Origin: JANPCX01 sp031431125
GTDB lineage: Bacteria > Pseudomonadota > Gammaproteobacteria > Burkholderiales > Burkholderiaceae_C
Reading direction: 5' to 3'
Assembly (NCBI GenBank): GCA_031431125.1
Contig: JANPCX010000089.1
Span: forward strand, 9,825-73,824
DNA length: 64,000 nt
Shown: piece by piece, positions 44,196-54,707 of the stretch
How positions within the stretch are numbered: position 1 is the stretch's first letter
How the letters are laid out: every line of letters starts with the position of its first letter
The notes under the pieces: generated by a model
Databases searched by the model: none
Told to the model about the DNA's origin: nothing
The model's input: only the letters and a program-made list of their open reading frames with translations
Translations under genes and position numbers: made by a program

Positions 44196-45515
44196 ATGGC
44201 AAACATCCTCCAACACCTTCCCGCTGGCCAAAAAGTCGGCATCGCGTTCTCTGGCGGCCTGGACACCAGTGCGGCGCTGCACTGGATGAAACTCAAGGGC
44301 GCCGTTCCCTACGCCTATACCGCCAACCTGGGTCAGCCCGACGAGCCTGACTACGACGAGATTCCACGTAAGGCCATGGAGTACGGCGCCAAGCTGGCCC
44401 GCCTCATTGACTGCCGCATTCAGATGGCCAATGAAGGCATCGCGGCTTTGCAGTGCGGTGCTTTCCACATCTCGACCGCCGGCGTTACCTACTTCAACAC
44501 CACGCCCATCGGCCGCGCCGTGACTGGCACCATGCTGGTGGCGGCGATGAAGGAAGACGACGTCAACATTTGGGGCGATGGCAGCACCTACAAAGGCAAT
44601 GACATTGAGCGCTTCTACCGCTACGGTCTGCTCACCAACCCCGACCTGAAAATTTACAAACCCTGGCTGGATCAAACCTTCATCGATGAACTCGGCGGCC
44701 GCGCTGAGATGTCGGCCTTCATGACACAAGCGGGCTTTGGCTACAAGATGTCGGCCGAGAAGGCCTACTCCACCGACTCCAACATGCTGGGTGCCACCCA
44801 CGAGGCCAAAGACCTGGAGCAGTTGAACAGCGGCGTCATGATTGTCAAACCCATCATGGGCGTGGCTTTTTGGCGTGACGATGTGGAAGTCAAACGCGAA
44901 ACCGTCAGCGTGCGTTTTGAAGAAGGCCGCCCCGTGGCCTTGAACGGCGTGGAGTACGCCGACCCTGTCGCCTTGGTGCTGGAAGCCAACCGCATTGGTG
45001 GTCGCCACGGCCTCGGGATGAGTGACCAAATCGAAAACCGCATCATTGAAGCCAAGAGCCGCGGCATTTACGAAGCGCCGGGCCTGGCCTTGCTCTTCAT
45101 CGCCTACGAGCGCCTGATCACCGGCATCCACAACGAAGACACGATTGAACAGTACCGCGACAACGGCCGCAAACTCGGCCGCCTCTTGTACCAAGGCCGC
45201 TGGTTCGACCCCCAAGCCCTGATGCTGCGCGAAGCCGCCCAGCGTTGGGTGGCCCGCGCCATCACTGGCGAAGTCACCATCGAGCTGCGCCGTGGCAACG
45301 ACTACAGCATCCTCAACACCGAGTCACCCAACCTCACTTACCACCCCGACCGCTTGACGATGGAGAAGGGCGAGTCCAGCTTCTCGCCGCAAGACCGCAT
45401 CGGCCAGTTGACGATGCGCACCTTGGACATCACCGACACGCGCGACAAGTTGGGGCTTTACAGCCGCACGGGCTTGTTGCCCAGTGGGGGTGGCTTGCCG
45501 CAGTTGGGGGAGTGA
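44196..45515 (+). CDS. argG: Argininosuccinate synthase
   Basis: Ligates citrulline and aspartate in arginine synthesis. The N-type ATP pyrophosphatase motif FSGGLDTSAALHWMK (about residues 18-32), DIERFYRYGLLTNPDL and TDSNMLGATHEAKDLE are present. Start ATG 44196 gives 439 residues; the frame opens seven codons earlier with TTG 44175, inside the terminator tail region. No arginine genes adjoin it. Confidence 0.95.
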   Translation: MANILQHLPAGQKVGIAFSGGLDTSAALHWMKLKGAVPYAYTANLGQPDEPDYDEIPRKAMEYGAKLARLIDCRIQMANEGIAALQCGAFHISTAGVTYFNTTPIGRAVTGTMLVAAMKEDDVNIWGDGSTYKGNDIERFYRYGLLTNPDLKIYKPWLDQTFIDELGGRAEMSAFMTQAGFGYKMSAEKAYSTDSNMLGATHEAKDLEQLNSGVMIVKPIMGVAFWRDDVEVKRETVSVRFEEGRPVALNGVEYADPVALVLEANRIGGRHGLGMSDQIENRIIEAKSRGIYEAPGLALLFIAYERLITGIHNEDTIEQYRDNGRKLGRLLYQGRWFDPQALMLREAAQRWVARAITGEVTIELRRGNDYSILNTESPNLTYHPDRLTMEKGESSFSPQDRIGQLTMRTLDITDTRDKLGLYSRTGLLPSGGGLPQLGE

Positions 45516-45730
45516 AGTTGGAGCTGGAGCATCCAAAGAGACGCTCAAGTCCAGACAAAAAGGTTTCAATCAAGACCACCAAGCCTGGCTCGGCGAGCAG
45601 CATGCGTGTTTAGACCAACGCGGCTTGTGGTGCGACCACTTGCGGGTGTGGCGATGCGGTTGGATGTGTTTGCCGACCCCAGTCCCCGGATGCGAGACCA
45701 ATACCCATGCATGTTCGGCAGGGGGCTGCG

Positions 45731-46578
45731 TTACAGGTCGCTCCATGTCGCCAAGTGGTGCTTCAGATGATCCGCAATGAACGTGGTGATGAAGTAGTAC
45801 CCGTGGTCATACCCCACATGTCGCCGCAGCAGCAATGATTGACCTGCTTCTTTGCAGGCCTGCTCGAAGCGGTGGGGGTGCAGTTGTTCGGCCAAGAATT
45901 TGTCGGCCAGGCCTTGGTCGATCAAGAGGGGCGGTAAACGAGCGCCGGCTTGGATCAGCGCCGTCGCATCGTGGGATGCCCACAGCGTGCGGTTGTCGCC
46001 CAGGTAAGCGTTGAAGGCTTTGACGCCCCAAGGGCAGTGCATGGGCGCGGCGATTGGGGCCAGGGCCGAGACGGACTGGAAGAGGCCAGGGTTTTGCAAT
46101 GCGAGGGTGAGCGCACCGTGGCCACCCATGGAGTGGCCCATCAGGCCGACTCGATCAATCTTCACGGTGAACTCATCCAGCACCAAGGACCGCAGCTCCT
46201 GCGTGATGTAGCTGCCCATGCGCCAGTGGGTGGACCAAGGCGCGTTGGTGGCGTCCAGATAAAAACCGGCGCCATGGCCCAAGTCCCACGACTCATCGGC
46301 CGCTGCCACGCCGGTGTGACGCGGGCTGGTGTCGGGGGTGATGAGCATGATGCCGAGCTCAGCGGCCACGCGCTGCGCCCCGGCTTTGATGGCAAAGGTT
46401 TCTTCGTTGCAGGTCAGGCCCGCCAGAAAGAACAGCACCGGTACTTTGTGCTTTGCCGCTTGGGGCGGTGTGTAAACGCCGAACTTCATCGGCAAGCCAA
46501 TGACCTCAGAGTCATGTTGAAAAAAACGCTGCACACCGCCAAAACAGGCGTGCTCGCTGAGCGTCGTCAACGGTGCCA

Positions 46579-46579
<1 letters not shown>
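45731..46579 (-). CDS. fghA: S-formylglutathione hydrolase
   Basis: Esterase D-type alpha/beta hydrolase, second step of glutathione-dependent formaldehyde oxidation. The nucleophile elbow GHSMGGHGAL (near residue 148), CNEETFAIKAGAQRVAAELG, and the catalytic His in HVGYDHGYYFITTFI are visible. 282 residues. The start codon shares a base with the stop of adhC, so the two are co-transcribed. Confidence 0.95.
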
Positions 46580-47685
<1,106 letters not shown>

Positions 47686-47895
47686 GGCGTTGTGGGTTTG
47701 TTTCCAGGTTGAACAATGGGCAAGCATGCGGTTCACGTAAGCGCCGTGAGCAATGACTTTCGGATCAAGGGTATTGAACGGATTGTGCTCTTTCGCCCGG
47801 GACATTCGCTGTGCGGTGGGGCAAGGCCAGCGCTGTCAAAGTGGGACAGGATCGGGTCAGCAGGCGTGCCGCGATGGCGCGACAATTTGGACTGT

Positions 47896-47916
47896 CCGCA
47901 GGTACACAATAGCCCC
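47896..47916 (+). promoter_or_regulatory. -10-like box near the start of the secreted-protein gene
   Basis: The sequence GGTACACAATAGCCCC just before ATG 47917 contains a TACACAAT box. This leaves almost no leader if used, so a leaderless or short-leader transcript is possible. No clear -35. Confidence 0.3.
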
Positions 47917-48615
47917 ATGCAGAACTTACCCGCTTCGTTCGTCCGACTCCCCTTGCGATTGGCCCTGTGTTTGGCGGGAGGGCTGTCTGCCGGTGTCTAT
48001 GCACAGGCTGTCGCCAATCAAGCAGCGTCCGGGCCTGTGGCGGGCGTGACTGCACCCAAGCCAGCCAGTGCCGATCCCGTGGTCGCCTGCGAACGCGCGG
48101 CGCGCCAGTTGCTCGCCAGCAAGGGTGCACCGGCTGCGGAGGTGAATTTCACCGCCGCGCCAACGGTGGCCCCGGGGTCTGCGGGTGATAAGCAACTGGT
48201 GCTGCGTGGTGGTGGCAGTTTCCGCAGTTCGGAAGGGCTTCGCACCTTCAGCTACAACTGCAATGTGGATTCCGCGACTTCAGAGTCTTTGGGCATGGTG
48301 ATGCGCGATACGACCCCGGTGTCCACCAAGGGAAAAACAACCGGCCCGGCGCGAGAACCGGACCTCACCCATTTGTCGCCCGCCGTGTGCGAATCGGCCG
48401 TGGCGGCGGCGCTGAAAAAACGGTCGCTGCGGGTTTCGGACATCAGTTTTGAAAGTGCCACACGCGCTGTCAAACAAACCGGCACCAGCACGGCAGAACT
48501 ACGGGGCAGGGGACGTGCACTGCTGGCGCCGGGCACGCCCTACACCCACTTCGGGTTCGAGTGCGAGTTTGATACGCGAGATGGTCGACTGCTCGGCTCG
48601 CGCCTGGACGGTTGA
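47917..48615 (+). CDS. Secreted protein with duplicated cysteine-containing domain
   Basis: Function unknown. ATG 47917 starts a signal peptide (LRLALCLAGGLSAGVYAQA); the frame upstream to 47716 has no such signal. The mature 232-residue precursor holds two related units. The first runs from ACERAARQLLASKG to TFSYNCNVDSATSESLG, the second from VCESAVAAALKKRS to FGFECEFDTRDGRLLG. Each has two Cys likely to form one disulfide. No enzyme motif visible. It lies divergently from adhC and upstream of the urt operon. Confidence 0.65.
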   Translation: MQNLPASFVRLPLRLALCLAGGLSAGVYAQAVANQAASGPVAGVTAPKPASADPVVACERAARQLLASKGAPAAEVNFTAAPTVAPGSAGDKQLVLRGGGSFRSSEGLRTFSYNCNVDSATSESLGMVMRDTTPVSTKGKTTGPAREPDLTHLSPAVCESAVAAALKKRSLRVSDISFESATRAVKQTGTSTAELRGRGRALLAPGTPYTHFGFECEFDTRDGRLLGSRLDG

Positions 48616-48833
48616 GCTCGCCCCGATGACCGCCGCCGCTTCGCGGTTAAGGGGGCGCATTGGGGTTTGTCCCTTCATGAACCCGTCGTTCTACGCCATC
48701 TGTCGTATTTCACAGACGGGCCCTGCTGCCTAAGCTGACACCCGGTCGATTCAAACCTCTGTGCACCCTTTGCACGGGGCTGGGTCTTTTTGCCGCAAAC
48801 CGGTTTCAACTTTCAAAGCCAGGAGTTCCACGC
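48616..48833 (+). promoter_or_regulatory. Upstream region of urtABCDE
   Basis: This 218-bp gap contains a short palindrome GTGCA-CCCTT-TGCAC and AGGAG 8 bp before urtA. Because urt operons in other bacteria are nitrogen-controlled, a sigma-54 or NtrC site was sought, but no acceptable GG-N10-GC promoter was found by eye. Confidence 0.3.
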
Positions 48834-50111
48834 ATGAAAACGTCTCGTCGCAGCTTCATCCATTCCTTGGGTGCCATCGCGTTGGCCACGGCCGCGCTGT
48901 CGGTCTCTGGTCTGGCCCATGCCCAGGCCACCATCAAGGTGGGTGTGTTGCATTCGCTCTCGGGCACCATGGCCATTTCCGAAACCGTGCTCAAGGACGT
49001 GGCCTTGATGGCCATAGACGAGATCAACGCCAAAGGCGGTTTGCTCGGCAAGAAACTCGAACCTGTGGTGGTCGACCCCGCTTCTAACTGGCCGCTGTTC
49101 GCTGAAAAAGCCAAACAACTGATCACACAAGACAAAGTGGCGGTTGTGTTCGGCTGCTGGACCAGCGTGTCGCGCAAGTCGGTGTTGCCGGTGTTTGAAG
49201 AGACCAACAATTTGCTCTTCTACCCCGTGCAGTACGAAGGCGAGGAGCTGTCCAAGAACGTGTTCTATACCGGCGCTGCGCCGAACCAGCAGGCGATTCC
49301 CGCGGTGGAATACCTGATGAGCAAAGACGGTGGCTCGGCCAAACGTTGGGTGCTGCTGGGCACGGACTATGTTTACCCCCGCACCACCAACAAAATTTTG
49401 CGCGCCTTCTTGAAAGCCAAAGGTGTGGCAGATGCCGACATCATCGAGGAATACACCCCTTTCGGCCACAGCGATTACCAAACCATCATTGCCAAGATCA
49501 AGAAGTTCGCATCTGAAGGCAAGAAGACGGCTGTGGTCTCCACCATCAACGGTGACTCCAACGTGCCTTTCTACAAAGAGCTGGGCAACCAAGGTTTGAA
49601 AGCCACCGACGTGCCCGTGGTGGCCTTCAGCGTGGGTGAAGAAGAACTGCGTGGTGTGGACACCAAACCGCTGGTCGGCCACTTGGCTGCGTGGAACTAC
49701 TTCATGTCGGTGAAGAACCCCACCAACACCGCCTTCGTCAAAGCTTGGAGCGACTACGCCAAGGCCAAAGGCATTGCCGGCCACAAGGACAGGCCACTGA
49801 CCAATGACCCGATGGAGGCCACCTACATCGGCATCCACATGTGGGCACAGGCGGTGACCAAGGCCAAGAGCACCGACACCGACAAAGTGATCGCTGCCAT
49901 GGCCGGCCAAACCTTCCCCGCACCGGGCGGCTTCATGTCCACCATGGACAAAGAAAATCACCACCTGCACAAGCCTGTGTTCATTGGTGAGATCAAGGCC
50001 GACGGCCAGTTCAACGTGGTGTGGAAGACCAAGGGCCCGGTGGTGGCCGATCCTTGGAGCGACTACATCGCCGAGAACAAGGGCAAGAAGAACGTGCCAG
50101 AGAAGAAGTGA
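48834..50111 (+). CDS. urtA: Urea ABC transporter substrate-binding protein
   Basis: Periplasmic branched-chain-amino-acid-type binding protein of the high-affinity urea transporter. Twin-arginine-like signal MKTSRRSFIHSLGAIALATA ends at AHAQA; the mature start IKVGVLHSLSGTMAISE and GCWTSVSRKSVLPVFEE are typical of UrtA. TYIGIHMWAQAV and APGGFMSTMDKENHHLHKP lie near the end. 425 residues, normal. AGGAG precedes the start. First gene of urtABCDE. Confidence 0.95.
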   Translation: MKTSRRSFIHSLGAIALATAALSVSGLAHAQATIKVGVLHSLSGTMAISETVLKDVALMAIDEINAKGGLLGKKLEPVVVDPASNWPLFAEKAKQLITQDKVAVVFGCWTSVSRKSVLPVFEETNNLLFYPVQYEGEELSKNVFYTGAAPNQQAIPAVEYLMSKDGGSAKRWVLLGTDYVYPRTTNKILRAFLKAKGVADADIIEEYTPFGHSDYQTIIAKIKKFASEGKKTAVVSTINGDSNVPFYKELGNQGLKATDVPVVAFSVGEEELRGVDTKPLVGHLAAWNYFMSVKNPTNTAFVKAWSDYAKAKGIAGHKDRPLTNDPMEATYIGIHMWAQAVTKAKSTDTDKVIAAMAGQTFPAPGGFMSTMDKENHHLHKPVFIGEIKADGQFNVVWKTKGPVVADPWSDYIAENKGKKNVPEKK

Positions 50112-50211
50112 TCCGGGCCACGGCCTGATTGCCTAGATTCCTGGGGCGCGTCATGCGCCCCAGGCCTTGAATGGAATGACGTTCTGTGCCCACGTCAGTG
50201 GGCCTTTCTTG

Positions 50212-51840
50212 ATGACTGCTTCATTGCCGAATTTGGTGTCGCCGCCTCTGACACACAGCCTCGTCAGGCTGTTGCTGGTGACGCTTTTTTGCTTGTGTGG
50301 CTTCCAAGAGGCGCAAGCCGTCACCTTGCCCCAAGCCCGCGCCATGGCCAGCGGCGACAACGACGAACGCTCCGCGGCCATTGCCCAAGCGGTGCTGGCA
50401 GGTGACCCAACGCTCGAGTCTTTTTTGCAATCGCTGCTGAACGACGAAGTCAAGGTCGCTGGCGAGTTGGTGTTTGTGCAGCGGGATGGAAAAACCATTT
50501 CTCTCGCGACGGGCGCTGAGGCCGCTTTGCCTGGCGACGCCGAAGACGTCAGCAACAACAACCGCATTCGCAGCGAAATTGAAAGTGCAATTGCGTCGCT
50601 CAAACTGCTGTCGGGCAATGTGCCCGCACGCGCTGCGGCGATCAAACAACTCAAAGAACAACCCGACGACAGCCGCCTGCCGCTGATCGACAGAGCGCTG
50701 GCGGTGGAAACAGATGCCACGCTAAAAGCCGAGCTCGGCCTGCTGCGCTCGGCCCTCCTGATCGCCTCACCCGACAAAACAAAACGCCTGGAAGCCGCAT
50801 TGGCCTTGGGCAGCAGCTACCAAGGGGCCACCAAAAGTTTGCTGATGGAGCGCTTGCAACCCGGCGCGGAGGACGATGCCGAGGTGCGCGCCGCATTGCA
50901 AGCATCGCTCAACGCGGTGTCATCGCGTTTGGTTTGGGGTGAACGCCTCGGTGTCGTGTTCACCGGCGTGAGCCTGGGTTCCATCTTGCTGCTGGTGGCC
51001 TTGGGCCTGGCCATCACCTATGGTCTGATGGGCGTGATCAACATGGCCCACGGCGAGCTGATGATGATTGGTGCCTATGCCACCTATGTGGTGCAAAACC
51101 TGTTTCGTGCCCACTTGCCCCATTACTTTGACTACTACATGCTACTGGCCGTGCCGATCTCGTTCTTGGTCGCGGCCCTCGTGGGCGCGGTGATGGAACG
51201 TGGCGTGATTCGGTGGCTTTATGGCCGCCCTCTGGAAACCTTGCTCGCCACCTGGGGCATCAGCCTGGTATTGATGCAAAGTGTGCGATCTCTCTTTGGC
51301 GCACAAAACGTGCAGGTGGAAAACCCTGCTTGGTTGTCCGGTGGTGTTTCCGTGATGAGCAACCTCACCCTGCCTTTCAACCGATTGGCCATCATCGTGT
51401 TTGCGGTGTTGGTGTTGGTGGGTGTGTCGCTTTTGATCTCGCGTACCCGACTGGGCCTTTTCGTGCGCGGCGTGACGCAAAACCGGCCCATGGCCGCCTG
51501 CATGGGCGTTAACACGGCACGGGTGGACACCTATGCATTTGCACTGGGCTCAGGCATCGCCGGCCTGGCGGGCTGCGCTTTGTCTCAGGTGGGCAATGTG
51601 GGACCCGATTTGGGCCAGGGTTACATCGTGGATTCGTTCATGGTGGTGGTGCTCGGCGGTGTGGGCCAGCTGGCGGGAACCGTGTACGCCGCCTTGGGCC
51701 TGGGTGTGCTCAATAAGTTTCTGGAAGGTTGGACGGGGGCGGTGCTGGCCAAGATCATTGTCTTGGTGGTCATCGTTGTGTTCATTCAAAAGCGGCCGCA
51801 GGGGATATTTGCGATGAAGGGTCGGAGTGCCGAGACATGA
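50212..51840 (+). CDS. urtB: Urea ABC transporter permease UrtB
   Basis: LivH-type permease. ATG 50212 starts a signal-like segment ending GFQEAQA. The 180-residue UrtB-specific extracytoplasmic N-terminus follows, and then about eight transmembrane segments beginning FTGVSLGSILLLVALGLAIT with MGVINMAHGELMMIGAY. The motif VVLGGVGQLAGTVYAALGLG is near the end. The frame extends to 50167 with alternative ATGs; 542 residues is close to the family. Followed by a 0.7 kb repeat element rather than directly by urtC. Confidence 0.92.
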   Translation: MTASLPNLVSPPLTHSLVRLLLVTLFCLCGFQEAQAVTLPQARAMASGDNDERSAAIAQAVLAGDPTLESFLQSLLNDEVKVAGELVFVQRDGKTISLATGAEAALPGDAEDVSNNNRIRSEIESAIASLKLLSGNVPARAAAIKQLKEQPDDSRLPLIDRALAVETDATLKAELGLLRSALLIASPDKTKRLEAALALGSSYQGATKSLLMERLQPGAEDDAEVRAALQASLNAVSSRLVWGERLGVVFTGVSLGSILLLVALGLAITYGLMGVINMAHGELMMIGAYATYVVQNLFRAHLPHYFDYYMLLAVPISFLVAALVGAVMERGVIRWLYGRPLETLLATWGISLVLMQSVRSLFGAQNVQVENPAWLSGGVSVMSNLTLPFNRLAIIVFAVLVLVGVSLLISRTRLGLFVRGVTQNRPMAACMGVNTARVDTYAFALGSGIAGLAGCALSQVGNVGPDLGQGYIVDSFMVVVLGGVGQLAGTVYAALGLGVLNKFLEGWTGAVLAKIIVLVVIVVFIQKRPQGIFAMKGRSAET

Positions 51841-52546
51841 CATCTGCGACTTCATTTCTTCGCTTTTGTGCTTTCGGTGGGGGGCTGCCGTTGTTCGATG
51901 CACTGCGTCGGGATATGCGCCCGACAGCGCACTCACTTTCTTTTGCTTCGCCAAAAGAAAGTAAGCAAAGAAAAGGCGACCCCGGTTCCTCGGCCCCCTG
52001 CGGGGGCTGCCTTGCGCTGCTCGCGGGAGGCGGGAAGCGCAGAACTCGCCCGAGTACGGGCTCAAACAACTGCGCTTCTTTATCCGCCTCCCGCTGTGCT
52101 GCTCAGCTCGTCTCAAGGGCCCCGAAAAGCCAATACAGCACGCCTCGCTGGGCATCGCCTTGGTTGATGGACCACGGATCGCCGCGATGTTTGGCACAGC
52201 CAAACGAGCCGTCTGCTGGTGTTCGTTCTTGGGGTCCCCGTTGGAGGCGTCGAGCAGCGCAGGGCAAGACGGAACAAGAAGTTCAGATGTTTGAGCCCGC
52301 AGGGCGAGTTTCTGAACTTCCCGTCTTGACCGAGCAGCGCAGAGCAGTCACTGTACTCCGGGACCGCCGTAATCGGGGTCGCCTTTGGTGTGCGCATAAC
52401 TTGGCTTTGCCAAGTGAGCGCACCCCCTCTTCGAGACCTTTTGGTGACTTTTCTTTGGCGAAGCAAAGAAAAGTTACTGCGCTGTCGGGCGCACATCCCG
52501 ACGCAGTGCAACGCATGACGCAAAAAGAACACAGAGGCCCCCAGCC
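51841..52546. repeat. Structured inverted-repeat element between urtB and urtC
   Basis: About 700 bp with no convincing gene. Its ends form a long imperfect inverted repeat (51900-51962 against 52447-52509, beginning GCACTGCGTCGGGAT). Inside are a GCCCCC/GGGGGC hairpin (51993-52007) and a large compound stem, CAAGACGG plus GAAGTTCAGA paired with TCTGAACTTC plus CCGTCTTG (52265-52328). The arms also contain short palindromes of the CTTTTGGCGAAGC-type. It looks like an interspersed, non-coding repeat unit. The frame across it (51729-52550) is not protein-like. Confidence 0.75.
52265..52328. repeat. Compound hairpin inside the urtB-urtC element
   Basis: An 8-bp outer and a 10-bp inner stem are both perfect, separated by five unpaired bases on one side. 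The loop of 23 bases is GC-rich. In RNA this would be a very stable structure and could act as an RNase barrier or partial terminator inside the urt message. Confidence 0.7.
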
Positions 52547-53683
52547 ATGAACGCCGTCACAGCACTGCAAGCCGCCGTCGTCGGCCCCACGACCTCGCTG
52601 CTCAGCCCTAAATCTTGGCTCGGCGTCCTGGTCGCGCTCACGGCCATCCTCGTGCTCGCACCAGTGCTCAACCTCTTGGTGCCCGAGAGCAACCCGCTGC
52701 ACTTCAGTGACTACGCCGTGTCGCTGATCGGCAAGATCATGTGTTATGCGATTTGCGCCTTGGCCATGGATCTGATCTGGGGCTACACCGGCATTTTGTC
52801 GCTAGGCCACGGCGTGTTTTTCGCGCTCGGCGGTTATGCCATGGGCATGTATTTGATGCGCCAAATTGGCCGCGACGGCAACTACAAATCCGACTTGCCC
52901 GACTTCATGGTATTCCTCGATTGGAAGGAGCTGCCTTGGCACTGGGCGCTGAGCGACAGCTTCATCGGCACGCTGTTGTTGGTGGTCCTGGTGCCGGGGT
53001 TGTTGGCGGGGGTGTTTGGATATTTTGCGTTTCGCTCGCGCATCAAGGGCGTGTACTTTTCCATCATCACGCAGGCGCTCACCTTTGCCGCCATGTTGCT
53101 GTTCTTCCGCAATGAAACTGGTTTTGGCGGCAACAATGGCTTCACCGATTTCAAACGAATCTTGGGCGTCACCATCGCCACGCCGTCCACGCGCATGATC
53201 TTGTTTGTTCTGACGGGACTCACACTCATCGGCTTTTTCGTGCTGGCGCGGTGGTTGGTTAAGAGCAAGTTTGGCCGCGTGCTGCAAGCCATACGCGACG
53301 CTGAATCGCGTGTCATGTTCACCGGCTACAACCCACTGCACTACAAACTGGCCATCTGGGTGATTTCTGCAGTGATGTGTGCGGTGGCGGGTGCGCTCTA
53401 TGTGCCACAGGTTGGCATCATCAACCCGGGCGAGATGTCGCCAGCGGCCAGCATTGAGATGGCGATTTGGGCCGCCGTGGGTGGTCGCGGCACGCTCATC
53501 GGTCCCATCATCGGTGCGTTTTTTGTCAATGGTGCCAAGAGCTGGTTCACCCAAGTGGCACCGGAGTATTGGTTGTTTGTGCTGGGCGGTTTGTTCATCG
53601 CCGTGACGCTCTTCTTGCCCCATGGCCTCATCGGTTTGTGGCGAAAAGTGACAGGGGACAAAGCGCCGGAAGAGAAATCATGA
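52547..53683 (+). CDS. urtC: Urea ABC transporter permease UrtC
   Basis: LivM-type permease, 378 residues. About ten membrane segments, with DLIWGYTGILSLGHGVFFAL, the cytoplasmic coupling region VLQAIRDAESRVMFTGYNP and AAVGGRGTLIGPIIGAFFV near the C-terminus. Start ATG 52547 follows the structured element; its stop overlaps the urtD start as ATGA. Confidence 0.95.
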   Translation: MNAVTALQAAVVGPTTSLLSPKSWLGVLVALTAILVLAPVLNLLVPESNPLHFSDYAVSLIGKIMCYAICALAMDLIWGYTGILSLGHGVFFALGGYAMGMYLMRQIGRDGNYKSDLPDFMVFLDWKELPWHWALSDSFIGTLLLVVLVPGLLAGVFGYFAFRSRIKGVYFSIITQALTFAAMLLFFRNETGFGGNNGFTDFKRILGVTIATPSTRMILFVLTGLTLIGFFVLARWLVKSKFGRVLQAIRDAESRVMFTGYNPLHYKLAIWVISAVMCAVAGALYVPQVGIINPGEMSPAASIEMAIWAAVGGRGTLIGPIIGAFFVNGAKSWFTQVAPEYWLFVLGGLFIAVTLFLPHGLIGLWRKVTGDKAPEEKS

Positions 53684-54582
53684 CCCCAGATTTGATGGAA
53701 GCAGGGGCGCAAGTTCGTGCCGACTGGGAACGCAAAAAGGCACTGGCTGCTGGCCACTCTGGCGACCGCGAAGCCAGCTACGGCCGTGTGGTTCATGAAG
53801 GGGAACTCGACGCCTCCCACGGCGCCATCCTTTACCTGGACGACATCACCGTCAGTTTTGACGGCTTCAAAGCACTCAACAAACTGTCGCTCAACATCAG
53901 CCTCGGTGAGCTGCGCTGCATCATCGGCCCCAATGGCGCGGGTAAGACGACCATGATGGACGTGATCACCGGCAAAACCAAACCCGACGCTGGCAAGGCC
54001 TATTTCGGATCCACCATCGATTTGCTGCGCATGCGCGAAAACCAAATCGCTTCGGTCGGCATCGGCCGCAAGTTTCAAAAGCCCACCGTGTTTGAGCAGC
54101 TCAGTGTGTTTGAGAACCTGGAGCTGGCCCTCAAAGCCGATCGCTCTGTGCGCGCGGCCATGGGCTTTCGCCTGAACAGCGAACAGCAAGACCGCATCGG
54201 CAGCATGCTGACCTTGATTCATCTGAAAGCCGATGCGCATCGCACCGCTGGTTTGTTGTCCCACGGACAAAAGCAGTGGCTGGAGATTGGCATGCTCTTG
54301 ATGCAAGACCCCAAGCTGCTGTTGCTGGATGAACCTGTGGCGGGTATGACCGACGAAGAAACCGAACGCACCGCCGAATTGTTTTTGTCACTCGAAGGCC
54401 AGCACTCGCTGGTGGTGGTGGAGCACGACATGAAATTCATCGGTGAACTGACACGGAGCGTGACCCAAGGTAAACCCAGCAAAAAAGTCACCGTGTTGCA
54501 CGAGGGCAGTGTGCTGGCCGAGGGGGCACTGTCCGATGTGCAGGCCAACGAAAAAGTGGTGGAGGTGTACCTTGGCCGTTGA
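53680..54582 (+). CDS. urtD: Urea ABC transporter ATP-binding protein UrtD
   Basis: LivG-type ATPase, 300 residues. About 50 N-terminal residues precede the ABC domain (YLDDITVSFDGFKALNKLSL). Walker A is GPNGAGKTTMMD, the signature is LSHGQKQWLEIG, Walker B is LLLLDEPVAGMT, and the switch His lies in VVVEHDMKFI. ATG 53680 overlaps the urtC stop; the longer frame lies inside urtC and is rejected. Confidence 0.95.
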   Translation: MTPDLMEAGAQVRADWERKKALAAGHSGDREASYGRVVHEGELDASHGAILYLDDITVSFDGFKALNKLSLNISLGELRCIIGPNGAGKTTMMDVITGKTKPDAGKAYFGSTIDLLRMRENQIASVGIGRKFQKPTVFEQLSVFENLELALKADRSVRAAMGFRLNSEQQDRIGSMLTLIHLKADAHRTAGLLSHGQKQWLEIGMLLMQDPKLLLLDEPVAGMTDEETERTAELFLSLEGQHSLVVVEHDMKFIGELTRSVTQGKPSKKVTVLHEGSVLAEGALSDVQANEKVVEVYLGR

Positions 54583-54600
54583 ACCCGCCTTGCGCCTCTT

Positions 54601-54697
54601 CGTCATTCCCGCGAAGCTTGCCCCCGAGTGCGGTCATCGGGGGGCGGGAATCCAGCGCAGTGTCACTTCATGGATTCCCGCCTACGCGGGAATGACG
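54601..54697. repeat. REP-like palindromic element between urtD and urtE
   Basis: The outer arms CGTCATTCCCGCG (54601-54613) and CGCGGGAATGACG (54685-54697) are perfect complements. An inner pair, GGCGGGAATCCA (54643-54654) and TGGATTCCCGCC (54671-54682), is also perfect. The core resembles widespread bacterial palindromes containing ATTCCCGC. It separates two genes that are normally adjacent. Confidence 0.85.
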
Positions 54698-54707
54698 GAG
54701 AAAAACC

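Noticed and set aside
45484..45780. 98-codon frame after argG with several Cys and Trp
   Set aside because: Overlaps both argG and fghA, no ribosome site, Cys spacing irregular; the 215-bp gap itself shows no other feature.
48616..48833. Sigma-54 promoter for urtA
   Set aside because: GGGTCTTTTTGCC looked similar, but the GG-GC spacing is 8 instead of 10 bases.
48813..49970. 385-codon minus-strand frame opposite urtA
   Set aside because: Antisense shadow of a complete urtA gene with signal peptide and ribosome site.
51729..52550. 273-codon plus-strand frame across the urtB-urtC gap
   Set aside because: It begins inside urtB, has no domain or coherent composition, and lies on the inverted-repeat element; low-complexity Arg/Ser-rich text typical of chance frames in GC-rich DNA.
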